Source: Bacteroidota bacterium
Lineage (GTDB): Bacteria > Bacteroidota > Ignavibacteria > Tepidaquicellales > Tepidaquicellaceae
Length of the DNA: 49,617 bases
Direction: 5' to 3'
NCBI GenBank assembly: GCA_018266845.1
Contig: JAFDZO010000031.1
Coordinates: 1 to 49,617, forward strand
Below are positions 23,108 through 31,823 of the stretch, piece by piece. The position numbers and the translations under genes were made by a program. Below the pieces are notes generated by a model. It had not been told where the DNA came from. It ran no database searches and saw only the letters and a list, made by a program, of their open reading frames with translations. The number at the start of each line of letters is the position of its first letter. Position 1 is the stretch's first letter.

Positions 23108-24430
23108 TTACTTAGAAAGCTGCTCCAGCATTTTCTTAGCATTTTCATTCTGAGGTCTCATCTCGAGAACTTTTTTGTAATTTAAAATAGCCAGTTCCTT
23201 ATTGCCTTTATTCATGTAAGCTTCGGCAAGACTATCATACGTATTAGCAATATCCGGGAAAAGTTCTGTATTCAGTTTAAATATCTCAATTGCCATATCC
23301 AATTCTCCTGCTTCCATAAGCTGATAGCCAAAATCATTCAACGGCATGTCGCTATATTCCATATCTTTTTGTTCAAGAATACTTTTCAAATTTTTTGATA
23401 AGCCGGTACTGCCTTTTTCTTTAAATGTTTTATATAAAATCATTTGAAGAGGCATAGCAGGTTCTCCAAAGGGTTCGTTTTTCAAAATCTTTTCAAATTT
23501 CATTTCAATTTCATCTGCAACCCGTCCAAAATTAGAAAGAATTATCAGTGTATAACCGTTTTTATATTGTCCGAATATAGAATTCCACCCAGGCGTTCCT
23601 CCTGCCCTTATACCATCTCCTAAAAGCTTTGACGATTTCAGATACGCATCCATCTTTAACAAATCTTCTGCATTTGTATAAATTCCACCCGCCGGAGAGG
23701 GCGAAGCCTCTTCGCGCATGTTTCGTTTATTACCGGCAAAATTTATATTGGTTGCAAAAGCTCTGTTTTCAAGTTTATCTTTAAATTGCTTATAATAAGA
23801 ATTTTTCATTCCGAGAGGTTCAAAGATTCTTTCTTTTAAATTTTGCTCATAAGATTTGCCTGTGATTTTTTCTATCACTCCGCCGAGAACAGCATAACCG
23901 GAATTGGAATATTCCTGTCCTTGTCCCGGCTCATACAGTAAAGGTTCGTCTTTGATTAAATTCAAATATGCGTCCACAGTGGTAAACTTCTCGAAATTTC
24001 TTCTGTAATAAGGACTTGCGAAATAGTCGCCCAATCCTGCTTTCATTTCAAGCAGAAGCTTAATTGTTATTTTGCTGCCAATTTCATCAGGGAAAATATG
24101 CAAATACTTACTAAGGGCATCATTCATATTGAGCTTCCCCTCTTTTTCCAACTGCATTATCAAAGTGGCTGTGAACATTTTGCCTATTGAAGCGATGTTG
24201 AATAGAGTTTGTAAATTCACAGGAGTTTTGTTTTCCCAATCGGCATAACCGGCAGTCTTTTTATAAATAACTTCTCCGTCTTTTGCAAGCATCACAACCC
24301 CTGAGAAAAGCTCTTTATCGTTATATTTAGAAATCATTTCATCGAGCTTCTCCGGCACATTATCTGCATAAACCGGATGAGTAATCAGTGTTAAAAGAGA
24401 GAGAATAGTTAATAAAGCAAAATATTTCAT
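23108..24430 (-). CDS. Exported serine hydrolase (class C beta-lactamase/PBP family) with C-terminal TPR
   Basis: The 440-residue product has a signal peptide (about 1-22, cut near VYA). The beta-lactamase-like domain carries the catalytic SxxK as Ser81-Ile-Gly-Lys84, and YSN at 174-176 as the second motif. The usual third motif is only weakly represented (GGTPGW). The HTSG box seen in most relatives is altered (LLEMKAGLGDYF). Residues ~355-440 form TPR-like helices (AGELDMAIEIFKLNTELFPD and AILNYKKVLEMRPQN). Members act on peptides or esters in the periplasm; true beta-lactamase activity is unlikely but not excluded. The promoter lies in the 127-bp gap shared with the divergent VOC gene. Confidence 0.88.
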   Translation of the reverse strand: MKYFALLTILSLLTLITHPVYADNVPEKLDEMISKYNDKELFSGVVMLAKDGEVIYKKTAGYADWENKTPVNLQTLFNIASIGKMFTATLIMQLEKEGKLNMNDALSKYLHIFPDEIGSKITIKLLLEMKAGLGDYFASPYYRRNFEKFTTVDAYLNLIKDEPLLYEPGQGQEYSNSGYAVLGGVIEKITGKSYEQNLKERIFEPLGMKNSYYKQFKDKLENRAFATNINFAGNKRNMREEASPSPAGGIYTNAEDLLKMDAYLKSSKLLGDGIRAGGTPGWNSIFGQYKNGYTLIILSNFGRVADEIEMKFEKILKNEPFGEPAMPLQMILYKTFKEKGSTGLSKNLKSILEQKDMEYSDMPLNDFGYQLMEAGELDMAIEIFKLNTELFPDIANTYDSLAEAYMNKGNKELAILNYKKVLEMRPQNENAKKMLEQLSK

Positions 24431-24557
24431 TTTTTATATTTATTTTTAGAATTAGACGCAGACAAAGTAATTAAGTCGCAATTAAATTGTTTTAATTTTT
24501 TATTTAGAATATTTTTGCAAGTCCGCCCCTCAGATTTATAAAAGAAAGGAGTTCAAA

Positions 24558-24926
24558 ATGAATTTTGAATTAAAACACCTATCCTACAATGTTTCCGATT
24601 TAAACGCCTCAAGAGAGTTTTATATTGATAAACTTGGCTTGGAATTAATAAACGGAAATGAACATTTTTTTGCTGCTAAATTGGGAAACATTAGATTTTC
24701 TTTTTTCCCGGGAGCTAAAAAATATCCGATTGCCGATGATGCTGCGGGAATGGGAATTATACTGGCAGTAGAGGATGTTCAAAAAGCCAAAGAGTTTATA
24801 ACCGGAAAAGGGGTAACTCTTCTTAATGATATAGTCGAAGCCCCGGGGTTTATGAAGTTCTTCACTGTAGAAGACCCGGATGGAAATATTGTTCATTTCG
24901 GAGAGTATCTTACAAATCCTCTGTAG
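24558..24926 (+). CDS. VOC/glyoxalase-bleomycin-resistance family protein
   Basis: A 122-residue, two-module VOC protein. The first half has LKHLSYNVSDLNASREFYID, with His7 as a possible metal ligand, and the second half ends in VEDPDGNIVHFGEYL, with another His/Glu pair. VOC enzymes use a divalent metal for isomerisation or ring-opening chemistry, or simply bind drugs; the substrate cannot be read from sequence. An unusually good ribosome site for this window (AAAGGAG at 24545-24551, 6 bp before ATG) fixes the start. It opens a run of small plus-strand genes. Confidence 0.85.
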   Translation: MNFELKHLSYNVSDLNASREFYIDKLGLELINGNEHFFAAKLGNIRFSFFPGAKKYPIADDAAGMGIILAVEDVQKAKEFITGKGVTLLNDIVEAPGFMKFFTVEDPDGNIVHFGEYLTNPL

Positions 24927-24945
24927 CAAAACTAAATTACAACAT

Positions 24946-25182
24946 ATGAGCTTAAAAGATGGGGTATGTACTAATTGCGGAGCAAAGGAAGTTTACACAA
25001 ACAAAAAAAGTAAAGCACGCGGAGAAAGAGGGCAGTTAATTGCAGGCGGATTCAATAAATGGATGTACATAGATATTTATCTGTGCCTTAACTGCGGGAA
25101 ATTTGAGGAATATGTTAACGATAAGGACTTTAAGGATGAAAGCGTAAAAGAAAAAATCAGAGAAAAGTGGATAAAAGTCTAA
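24946..25182 (+). CDS. Small zinc-ribbon protein
   Basis: A 78-residue product with two CxxC knuckles, CTNCG (8-12) and CLNCGK near 52-57, separated by a basic stretch (KKSKARGERGQ) and a hydrophobic strand (WMYIDIYLC). The start at ATG 24946 is chosen because it places the first CxxC a few residues from the N-terminus. A longer in-frame start at 24880 would overlap the VOC gene by 47 bp and add unrelated residues. Zinc ribbons of this size often bind nucleic acid or act as adaptors; no specific role is visible. Confidence 0.75.
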   Translation: MSLKDGVCTNCGAKEVYTNKKSKARGERGQLIAGGFNKWMYIDIYLCLNCGKFEEYVNDKDFKDESVKEKIREKWIKV

Positions 25183-25311
25183 ACTAAAATGTAAAAGATT
25201 TTGAAAACGCACTCTATCAGAAAATGAAATTAGCATTGAATTTATAATATATTTAATGCTTTTTGGAACAGTTTATTACAACAACTAAAATAGAAAACAA
25301 AGAAATACAGA

Positions 25312-25782
25312 ATGAAAAAAATATTTTTTCTAGCTTTATTTGCGGTAGCTCTTACTTCCAATTTCTCAAATGCGCAAAGCAAGAGCGGCTTCGGAATAGG
25401 AATAATTATCGGCGAGCCGACAGGTGTTTCATTTAAGAGCTGGCTTGATTCTAAAAGCGCTATTGACGGCGCTGCCGCGTGGTCGTTTGTAAACAACGGC
25501 TCTTTCCATGTTCACGCAGATTATCTCAGGCATTCAAATCTGGAAAGCACGAGCGGAGGTGAACTGAACTTTCACTATGGAATCGGCGGGAGACTCAAAG
25601 CAAAAAGCAATAACAGTTCGGATGATGCAAGAATTGGGGCAAGAATCCCTTTGGGTATAGATTACAATTTTACAAGCGAGCCGCTTGAATTGTTTTTAGA
25701 AGTAGCCCCCGTGCTCGATTTCACTCCAAAAACTGATTTTACTTTTAATGGAGCAATTGGCATAAGATATTATCTTCACTAA
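25312..25782 (+). CDS. Small outer-membrane beta-barrel protein (BAPKO_0422/DUF3996-like)
   Basis: The 156-residue product has a signal peptide ending FSNAQ (about residue 22) and an eight-strand-sized barrel. It shows the recognisable 'GIIIGEPTGVSFKSWL' opening strand, 'AAAWSFVNNGSFHVHADYL' middle strands, 'PLELFLEVAPVLDF' and a C-terminal GIRYYLH strand. This matches the style of DUF3996 outer-membrane proteins common in Bacteroidota. The location should be the outer membrane. No pore or ligand function can be assigned. It is followed within 12 bp by a DinB-like gene. Confidence 0.8.
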   Translation: MKKIFFLALFAVALTSNFSNAQSKSGFGIGIIIGEPTGVSFKSWLDSKSAIDGAAAWSFVNNGSFHVHADYLRHSNLESTSGGELNFHYGIGGRLKAKSNNSSDDARIGARIPLGIDYNFTSEPLELFLEVAPVLDFTPKTDFTFNGAIGIRYYLH

Positions 25783-25794
25783 TAAAATTACTTA

Positions 25795-26301
25795 ATGAAC
25801 AATACTGTTAAGCTTATAAAATGGATGCTGGAAGATGTAAGAAAAGTAACCCTTAGCGGAGTTAAAGGACTTACAAAAGAAAAATTGTTTCAGCCTCCGG
25901 TAGAAGGCGAATATCCAGTTGGCGCTTACCTGATGCACTTTGCAGAAGTTGATGCATATTGGTATTGGAGACTTACAGGCATCCAAATGCCTAATGATCT
26001 GAAAAAAAGATGTTACGATAATTGCTGGTTTGACTGTCCTAAAGAAAACTATAATCCTCCTAAAGAAATTATTGAGGTTGAAGAATACCTGTACTGTATG
26101 TCTGAAGCACGGAGAATTTTGTTTGAGTATATGGACAAAATGAACGATGAAGAATTAGATGAAGCCGCAGGGACATTTCGAAACGGAGAAACATTAACTA
26201 AAAAGTGGATTCTATATCATCTTTTGGAACATGAAGCTCATCATAGAGGACAAATTTTTATGCTGAGAAGAATGGGAAAATTAAATGAGACTTTGGTATA
26301 G
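25795..26301 (+). CDS. DinB-family (YfiT/BstA-like) metal-binding protein
   Basis: A 168-residue four-helix-bundle protein. The first helix runs KLIKWMLEDVRKVTLSGVKG, a metal-type His occurs in YLMHFAEVDAYWYW (His48), and the C-terminal helix carries LLEHEAHHRGQIFMLRRMG, whose histidines complete the usual DinB triad. Family members are often thiol-S-transferases or metal-dependent hydrolases; bacillithiol-type activity is possible but unproven. It is soluble and shares the plus-strand cluster with the outer-membrane barrel gene 12 bp upstream. Confidence 0.82.
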   Translation: MNNTVKLIKWMLEDVRKVTLSGVKGLTKEKLFQPPVEGEYPVGAYLMHFAEVDAYWYWRLTGIQMPNDLKKRCYDNCWFDCPKENYNPPKEIIEVEEYLYCMSEARRILFEYMDKMNDEELDEAAGTFRNGETLTKKWILYHLLEHEAHHRGQIFMLRRMGKLNETLV

Positions 26302-26381
26302 ATATGCTGTCAATTCCCTATTGATTGTATGTATATTAATTCTGTAATTCACTATTTTACGAAAACCAATCAAATCAATTT

Positions 26382-26615
26382 ATGAAAATTCAGATAGACT
26401 TTCACGGCGAGATGGGAATTGTGAAAAGCATCACTATGGAAAACAATATTCCCCTGCCGGATATAAACGATACTGTTGAAATAAATATGGAAGAATTTGT
26501 TGTGGAAGACAGGAATTTTGTTTTTTCCGATGACAGCGTTTTAGTGGAAATATTTTTGACAAAAGAGTTTGAAGATGAAGAAGAGTTTGACGAAGATGAA
26601 TACACAAATAACTGA
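26382..26615 (+). CDS. Small acidic hypothetical protein
   Basis: The 77-residue product begins MKIQIDFHGEMGIVKSITM and ends in a strongly acidic tail (residues ~62-76, mostly Asp and Glu). The N-terminal part reads as alternating beta strands; no signal peptide, cysteine or known motif is present. It ends 2 bp before the stop of the convergent TPR-histidine kinase gene, leaving no room for separate terminators. Recognisable only as an orphan; a small binding or inhibitor-like protein is possible but not supported further. Confidence 0.55.
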   Translation: MKIQIDFHGEMGIVKSITMENNIPLPDINDTVEINMEEFVVEDRNFVFSDDSVLVEIFLTKEFEDEEEFDEDEYTNN

Positions 26616-26617
26616 GC

Positions 26618-28492
26618 TTAAAAAGTAAGTTTGAATGTAGTTCCTTTACCTTGCTCTGAGGAAAATGTAATTTCGCCGCCAAGTATGTCGGTAAGTTTTT
26701 TTACAATAGAAAGTCCAAGACCGGTTGAATGCTCCCCTCCGGTCGGTTTAGCGCTCAAACGGGCAAACTTCTGGAACACGTTTTTCTTATCTTCTTCAGA
26801 AAATCCCAGCCCTTCGTCCTTTATCTCAATAACTGCCTTACCCTCTTCTTTAACAACTTTTACAAAAACACTTTTTCCCTGAACCGAATACTTTAAAGCA
26901 TTCGACAAAAGATTTTCTAGAATCTCAGTTAGTGAGCTGCCGTCGGTTTTCAAAAGAACTTTTTCTTCCGGGCTTTCAAAATTTATCTTAATATTTTTTT
27001 CCGATGCAGCATGAGAGTATTCATCCGCTATTTTTTTCACCAATAATATAATATCAAATTCTTCTATATGAAGATTCAGCTTGCCTTGCTCTATAGCGTT
27101 AATATCCAGCATATTTTTGATTATTAGCTGCATTCTTTCCGCCGTCAGTTCAATTTTACTTATTCTTTTCAAAAATTCGTCTTTAGAAAACTTATCAATA
27201 TTTCTTCTTATAATTGAAGTTGTAAGAATAATTCCGGTTAACGGATTTTTTAAATCATGAGCCGCAATCCCAAGAAACTCATTTTTCTCAGTATTCAACT
27301 GAGCTAGCTCAATATTTTTCAACCTGTAAATCTCCGTCTCTTTTTTTTGCTTATCAACTTCAAACAGAACTTGAAGGTTTTTCATTTTTTTATCTGATTC
27401 ATCACTAAAGACTTGCTTCCAATATTCGTAAAACAATTTATAATGCTTAAGCGATTTTTCAAATTCTCCTGTTTGCTCCAAAAGCTCGGAATAAACCGAA
27501 TGACAGGTTGAAAGCTGATTATATAGCTTTAACTCCTCCGCTATTTCTATCGCATTTTTAATGAATGATTTTGCGCGGGCAGGTTTTTTAAGTTTCATGT
27601 ACAACTTTCCGAGTTCCAGGCTTGCCTCTGACTCGCCTGTCTTATCTCCGATAGTCTGTCTTATTGAAATGCTTTCGGTCAGGCAGTCAATTGCTTTATC
27701 GTTTATGTTCAAAGAGTTATATGTGCTTCCAAGGTTTCCCATACTTAACGCCTCCCCATACTTATCTCCTATTTCCCGCTGGATTTCGAGAGCTTCTAAA
27801 TCCATCTCGATGCTTTCCATAGATTTACCTTGTGAATGATAAACACTTGAAACATTGTTCAACGAAGTAGAATACAAATGCCTGTGATTAATCTTACTCG
27901 CTATCTCAAGCGTTTTATTGAATAAATCGAGAGCTTTCTCATGGTCTTCGAGCCTGAAATACATTGCGCCCATATTATTATACACCATTCCTGTTGCATA
28001 AACATCATTCAGTTCCTGAAAAATAGTTAATGCCCTCTGATAATAGTCAACCGCAGCAGGATTATCACCTAAGGAAATATAGATATTTGCAAAATTGTTA
28101 TAGTTGTGCGCAATTCCTTCTTTGTCGTTGTGTTTTGCCCGCAGCTCCAGACTGCGTGAATTATGCTCCAAAGCTTTTTCAAATTGTCCTTCAAAGTAGT
28201 AGGTTTGCCCTATGATGTTTTCAGCCCTCGCAATTCCGATTTCATCATTACTTTTCTCAGCTACTGAAACCGACTCAAACAACGAATAACGGGCAGAGAC
28301 ATACAGTGACATTTTGTAATTGGCGTAGCCCTTAAAAAAATGTCCTGCCGTCAATCCAATATCATAGTTGTTCTCTGTTGAGAGCTTAATAATCTCTTCT
28401 GCTTTTACTAAAGTAGTCTGCGGCGAGGCATCTTTAGATGCTGAAATTTGTGAGATTAAATTCTGTATTTTTTCGATGTCTGGGGATAACAA
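26618..28492 (-). CDS. Cytoplasmic TPR-histidine kinase
   Basis: The 624-residue product has about seven tetratricopeptide repeats (residues ~45-360, e.g. AHNYNNFANIYISLGDNPAA), a short coiled coil (365-402), and a histidine kinase core. The core has an H box with His412 in AAHDLKNPL, an N box NLLSNALKYS near 530, G1 DEGLGFS near 565 and G2 TGLGLSIVKKL near 590. No transmembrane segment is present, so sensing should be cytoplasmic, probably through TPR partner binding. The start is TTG at 28490-28492; the following LSPDIEKIQ aligns with the N-termini of the three related kinases at 45-49.6 kb, which supports it. No response regulator is adjacent. Confidence 0.88.
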   Translation of the reverse strand: MLSPDIEKIQNLISQISASKDASPQTTLVKAEEIIKLSTENNYDIGLTAGHFFKGYANYKMSLYVSARYSLFESVSVAEKSNDEIGIARAENIIGQTYYFEGQFEKALEHNSRSLELRAKHNDKEGIAHNYNNFANIYISLGDNPAAVDYYQRALTIFQELNDVYATGMVYNNMGAMYFRLEDHEKALDLFNKTLEIASKINHRHLYSTSLNNVSSVYHSQGKSMESIEMDLEALEIQREIGDKYGEALSMGNLGSTYNSLNINDKAIDCLTESISIRQTIGDKTGESEASLELGKLYMKLKKPARAKSFIKNAIEIAEELKLYNQLSTCHSVYSELLEQTGEFEKSLKHYKLFYEYWKQVFSDESDKKMKNLQVLFEVDKQKKETEIYRLKNIELAQLNTEKNEFLGIAAHDLKNPLTGIILTTSIIRRNIDKFSKDEFLKRISKIELTAERMQLIIKNMLDINAIEQGKLNLHIEEFDIILLVKKIADEYSHAASEKNIKINFESPEEKVLLKTDGSSLTEILENLLSNALKYSVQGKSVFVKVVKEEGKAVIEIKDEGLGFSEEDKKNVFQKFARLSAKPTGGEHSTGLGLSIVKKLTDILGGEITFSSEQGKGTTFKLTF

Positions 28493-28514
28493 AAAAATAT
28501 TCCTTAAAAGAATA
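28491..28514 (-). terminator. Weak terminator after the PPAD-like gene
   Basis: On the minus strand, TATTC/GAATA (28510-28514 with 28498-28502) with a 7-nt loop is followed by seven T, running into the TTG start of the kinase. The stem is short and AT-rich, so termination would be partial and read-through into the kinase is possible. Confidence 0.35.
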
Positions 28515-28546
28515 GCGTCCCCCTTTTTTTTAGGAGGAGCAATTTT

Positions 28547-30274
28547 TTACTTTATTAATAGCATTGTCTTCAACTCTGAAAAGCTTCCAGCCTGAAGCTT
28601 ATAAAAATACACGCCGGAAGATAACGCGCCTCCGTAGAAAGTAACGCTGTAGTTTCCTTCAGTCTGAAATGAGTTTACCAAAGAAGATACTTCTTTTCCA
28701 TTTACATCAAATACTTTTAATGAAACAAATTCACTTTTCGGGATGGAATAATCTATAACCGTTTCCGGGTTGAACGGATTGGGATAATTTTGCTTTAAGC
28801 TAAAAAGGATAGGAAGTTCACTTCCATTCGACACATTAACTGGCGGCGTTACTCTGAACTTATTGTATCCTCCGGGAGCTGTTAAAGGTTTTGTTACTGT
28901 TCTTCCGCTATTCGATGAGGCGGAAATGTAATAGTAAACTGTCTTAGGAGCAATCTGCGCAGGAATATTTGCCGTGAAAGTATCTCCGGCAGATGCAGTC
29001 ATTGGAATTTGACTAAAGCCTGAAAGAGTATCATTAGTCCAATAAACCTTTGCTGAAGCGATACCTGATTTCGATTTTATGTATGCTTTCACCTGCTGCG
29101 TTGTTGTTAGTGAGTTATCTCTTATTGCTGAGTGCGAAATAAATACCGGCTCATTAACTCCGATTTCCTTAGTAATACAATGGATTGCTCCAAGCTGGGT
29201 AATGATTGAGTTGCAGTCAATTCCATAAATTTTGTAACCGGGCATAGACTGCCTGTAAATTCTTAAAGCCGTCGTATCATATTGCTGCGCATAGGTTGGA
29301 ACGATAACTGTTTTATTTATGATAAGCGAGTTAGTATAAGTTCTGTAATCGCCTCCGTTATTCGGATACTGTCCGCTTGGTCCGGGAGGAGCAGGTATTC
29401 TCACAACTTTGTAAGGTTTTCCGTAACAGGTTTGAAAGTTATTTAAGATGTATTGAAGGTTTGCTTCTATCTGGGGACCATCTGCTACTCCGGCAGGATA
29501 TTGAGAAACAAGCAAAGTTTCTTCATCAAGCAGTTTAATGTGCATATCAATGTGATGTATTTGGTCATAGGGCAGAGTCTCCATTTTTATATATCTTTTA
29601 ATACCCATGTACCTTCTCATTATGGTATCAACTTGCGCCTCTGTAAGAGAAGGATTTTCATTTAAAATTAGCTTTGAAGAAAACCCTGTTCCGTTTCCAT
29701 CAACCATAAAATTACCGCCGGTGTGAATTAAGTTGTTTGGCGCAGTTGTAGTTTGATATAGCGGCACTCCAATGTAATTTGCAAATGCTGTCGGCACTGC
29801 ATCATCTAAAGGTCGAGGACGGTTATAAATCCAGTCAACAAGTTTTAAACTATCGGCAGTATTGGAGTATGCTGCCCAAGGACCGTAATCGCGGCACCAG
29901 ATAGAGTTAAAAGAAGCGATAACAAATTTTAAATTAACAAGCGGAACTCCGCCGGAAGTAAGATAAGTTTTTACCGAGTTTGAATCTGAACAAACAATAT
30001 AAACTAATCCCTCTTCCTGAGCGTAATCAACAATCTGCCTTAGTATTGATTGAAACGATGTCCACGCAATTATTGTGCCCTGGCATTCTTCCCACTCTGC
30101 CATAGTTCTCAAAGGAGAAGGCGGAGGATTAACATCGTCAGTATTTGAAGTGTAAGGAATGTAGTTTTTCATTCTTGTCTGCTCATCTGCCGTCATATAG
30201 TGCGGAAGATCTTGAGCAAATGAACCGGCTGAAATCAGCAGAAACGCAAAAAGCGAAAGGAAGAGTTTTTTCAT
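28547..30274 (-). CDS. Secreted peptidylarginine deiminase (Porphyromonas PPAD-like) with T9SS sorting domain
   Basis: The 575-residue protein has a signal peptide (1-20), a guanidino-group-modifying catalytic domain (~25-372), an Ig-like domain (~375-480) and a T9SS type A tail with NYPNPFNP near 495. Catalytic residues match those of the PPAD/agmatine deiminase family: Asp129 (WCRDYGP), His241 and Asp243 (HIDMH), Asn315 and Cys366 (GAIHC). The NRPRP segment puts arginines at 152 and 154, the residues that in P. gingivalis PPAD contact the C-terminal carboxylate of peptidyl-arginine, so it probably citrullinates exposed peptide C-termini. Signal, Ig domain and sorting tail reproduce the PPAD architecture. 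Agmatine as substrate is the alternative but would not need secretion. Confidence 0.88.
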   Translation of the reverse strand: MKKLFLSLFAFLLISAGSFAQDLPHYMTADEQTRMKNYIPYTSNTDDVNPPPSPLRTMAEWEECQGTIIAWTSFQSILRQIVDYAQEEGLVYIVCSDSNSVKTYLTSGGVPLVNLKFVIASFNSIWCRDYGPWAAYSNTADSLKLVDWIYNRPRPLDDAVPTAFANYIGVPLYQTTTAPNNLIHTGGNFMVDGNGTGFSSKLILNENPSLTEAQVDTIMRRYMGIKRYIKMETLPYDQIHHIDMHIKLLDEETLLVSQYPAGVADGPQIEANLQYILNNFQTCYGKPYKVVRIPAPPGPSGQYPNNGGDYRTYTNSLIINKTVIVPTYAQQYDTTALRIYRQSMPGYKIYGIDCNSIITQLGAIHCITKEIGVNEPVFISHSAIRDNSLTTTQQVKAYIKSKSGIASAKVYWTNDTLSGFSQIPMTASAGDTFTANIPAQIAPKTVYYYISASSNSGRTVTKPLTAPGGYNKFRVTPPVNVSNGSELPILFSLKQNYPNPFNPETVIDYSIPKSEFVSLKVFDVNGKEVSSLVNSFQTEGNYSVTFYGGALSSGVYFYKLQAGSFSELKTMLLIK

Positions 30275-30339
30275 AAAATTAATAATGGTGTTTTAAATTA
30301 TAAAAATCTTAGAAATAATGATATAAGATTTTTATTGCT

Positions 30340-31326
30340 TCACTTTAAATAGGGGTCATCGGTATACATATAGTTAGCCGTATAGTCAATAACGGCATTT
30401 TCTATATTTGTTATTTCCTTATCATACCCTGTTTGCCTTAGCTTGTTGATATTTGCCTGAGTAAAATCCTGATAGCGCCCTTTTAAAATATCCGGCATAT
30501 CAAAATACTCAATATTTTCCGCAAGATTCATTGCTTTGAAAACAGGCTTTATTAATGCGTTAAAGCTGCTCGCATTACCCGTTCCTATATTATATATTCC
30601 GCTATAAATTTTATTATGCCAGAAGTGAAGAGTCATCTCAACGGCATCTTTTATATAAATAAAATCCCTCTTTTGTTCGCCGTCGGAATACTCTTCCGGT
30701 TTATCCGATTTGAATAACCTGACTTTACCCGAAGATTTTATCTGGTCAAATGCTTTATTTGCCATACTGCGCATATCATCTTTGTGATACTCATTAGGAC
30801 CATACACATTAAAATATTTTAAGCCTACAGCCGAATTCAAATAACCGTTCTTCAACGCCCATAAATCAAAAAGATGTTTTGAGTAACCATATTTATTGAG
30901 CGGTCTTAACGTATAAAGTTTTTTCTCATCATCATCATACCCCATGCTGCCGTCTCCGTAAGTTGCGGCAGACGAAGCATAGATAAAGCGAATGCCATTA
31001 GCGGCAGAAATTCCGCAAAGATATTTAGTGTATTCGTAATTGTTGATAAGTAGATAACGCAAGTCCTGTTCGGTTGTTGCGCTGCATGCGCCAAGGTGGA
31101 AAATAGTATCTACCCTGTTTTGCTTTAGAAAATCATCACTCTGAGAAATGATATGACCGAATTCTTCTTTATCAATCAGATCGTAAAATTTGAGATTAAG
31201 AAGATTTTTATATTTATCATCCTTGCCGAATTCATCAACAATAAAAATATCATCAACTCCAAGCTGATTTAACCTCCATACAAGAGCGCTGCCTATAAAT
31301 CCCGCTCCGCCTGTAACAATTATCAT
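30340..31326 (-). CDS. hldD: ADP-L-glycero-D-manno-heptose 6-epimerase
   Basis: HldD converts ADP-D-glycero- to ADP-L-glycero-manno-heptose for the inner core of lipopolysaccharide. The 328-residue product is an extended SDR enzyme with NAD(P)-binding TGGAGFIGS at 5-13, HLGACSATTEQD near 76-87, a catalytic Tyr-x-x-x-Lys in YGYSKHLFD (about 147-155) and the HldD-type VYGPNEYHKDDMRSMANKAF stretch. The length is close to family norm. Its start lies 3 bp after the nudix stop, placing it last in a minus-strand usp-polA-nudix-hldD series. Its presence supports a Gram-negative LPS-bearing cell. Confidence 0.93.
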   Translation of the reverse strand: MIIVTGGAGFIGSALVWRLNQLGVDDIFIVDEFGKDDKYKNLLNLKFYDLIDKEEFGHIISQSDDFLKQNRVDTIFHLGACSATTEQDLRYLLINNYEYTKYLCGISAANGIRFIYASSAATYGDGSMGYDDDEKKLYTLRPLNKYGYSKHLFDLWALKNGYLNSAVGLKYFNVYGPNEYHKDDMRSMANKAFDQIKSSGKVRLFKSDKPEEYSDGEQKRDFIYIKDAVEMTLHFWHNKIYSGIYNIGTGNASSFNALIKPVFKAMNLAENIEYFDMPDILKGRYQDFTQANINKLRQTGYDKEITNIENAVIDYTANYMYTDDPYLK

Positions 31327-31329
31327 AAT

Positions 31330-31791
31330 TTATTTTATTTTTCTTAAGGTATTAAAAAGTTCTTTATTCTTTAAGTGGTTATATACTTCTGCTAAAATTT
31401 TTTTCTGGCTCTGCCAGTAGATTTTCCCGCGCGCATCTTCAAAATTCAGCCATTTATATTCTGAATGTTCATAGGAAATTTTTACATCTTCCGAATCCGT
31501 CTCGGCAATAAAAACAGGAATAAGATTTACAGAATCATCAATGAAATTGTAAAACTGATTTACAAAAGGCGCTACATAAAAATTCACCGGTTTCAGACCG
31601 GTTTCTTCAGTTACTTCTCTTTTTGCTGTCTCATACGCCTTCTCCCCTTCATCTATTTTTGCAGTAACAATCTGCCAGATGCCGGGATGGACTTTTGCCT
31701 CACCGCTTCGTTTCAGGCATAAAAATTTGAAATCCACACCTTGCCTGATAAAAACTATACACTCAATAAATCTCGATAATATTTCAGCCAT
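31330..31791 (-). CDS. Nudix hydrolase (NudB-like)
   Basis: The 153-residue product has a Nudix box at about 43-65: AKIDEGEKAYETAKREVTEE, then TGL. The catalytic REVTEE core is intact, while the first glycine of the consensus (Gx5E) is alanine. The flanking IWQIVTAKIDEGE resembles the 'WQsVTG..E' of dihydroneopterin-triphosphate/dATP pyrophosphatases (NudB). It should hydrolyse a nucleoside diphosphate-linked compound in the cytoplasm; an exact substrate is not readable. It lies 32 bp after polA and 3 bp before hldD. Confidence 0.82.
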   Translation of the reverse strand: MAEILSRFIECIVFIRQGVDFKFLCLKRSGEAKVHPGIWQIVTAKIDEGEKAYETAKREVTEETGLKPVNFYVAPFVNQFYNFIDDSVNLIPVFIAETDSEDVKISYEHSEYKWLNFEDARGKIYWQSQKKILAEVYNHLKNKELFNTLRKIK

Positions 31792-31823
31792 GATTAATTT
31801 TGAAATTTATGATAAGGCTGAAA

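Noticed and set aside
23108..24430. Calling the serine hydrolase a beta-lactamase resistance gene
   Set aside because: It has SxxK and YxN, but the family is broad, the third motif is weak, and it has a TPR tail; resistance is not supported.
24880..24945. Longer start for the zinc-ribbon gene
   Set aside because: It would overlap the VOC gene out of frame; the ATG at 24946 places the zinc knuckle close to the N-terminus.
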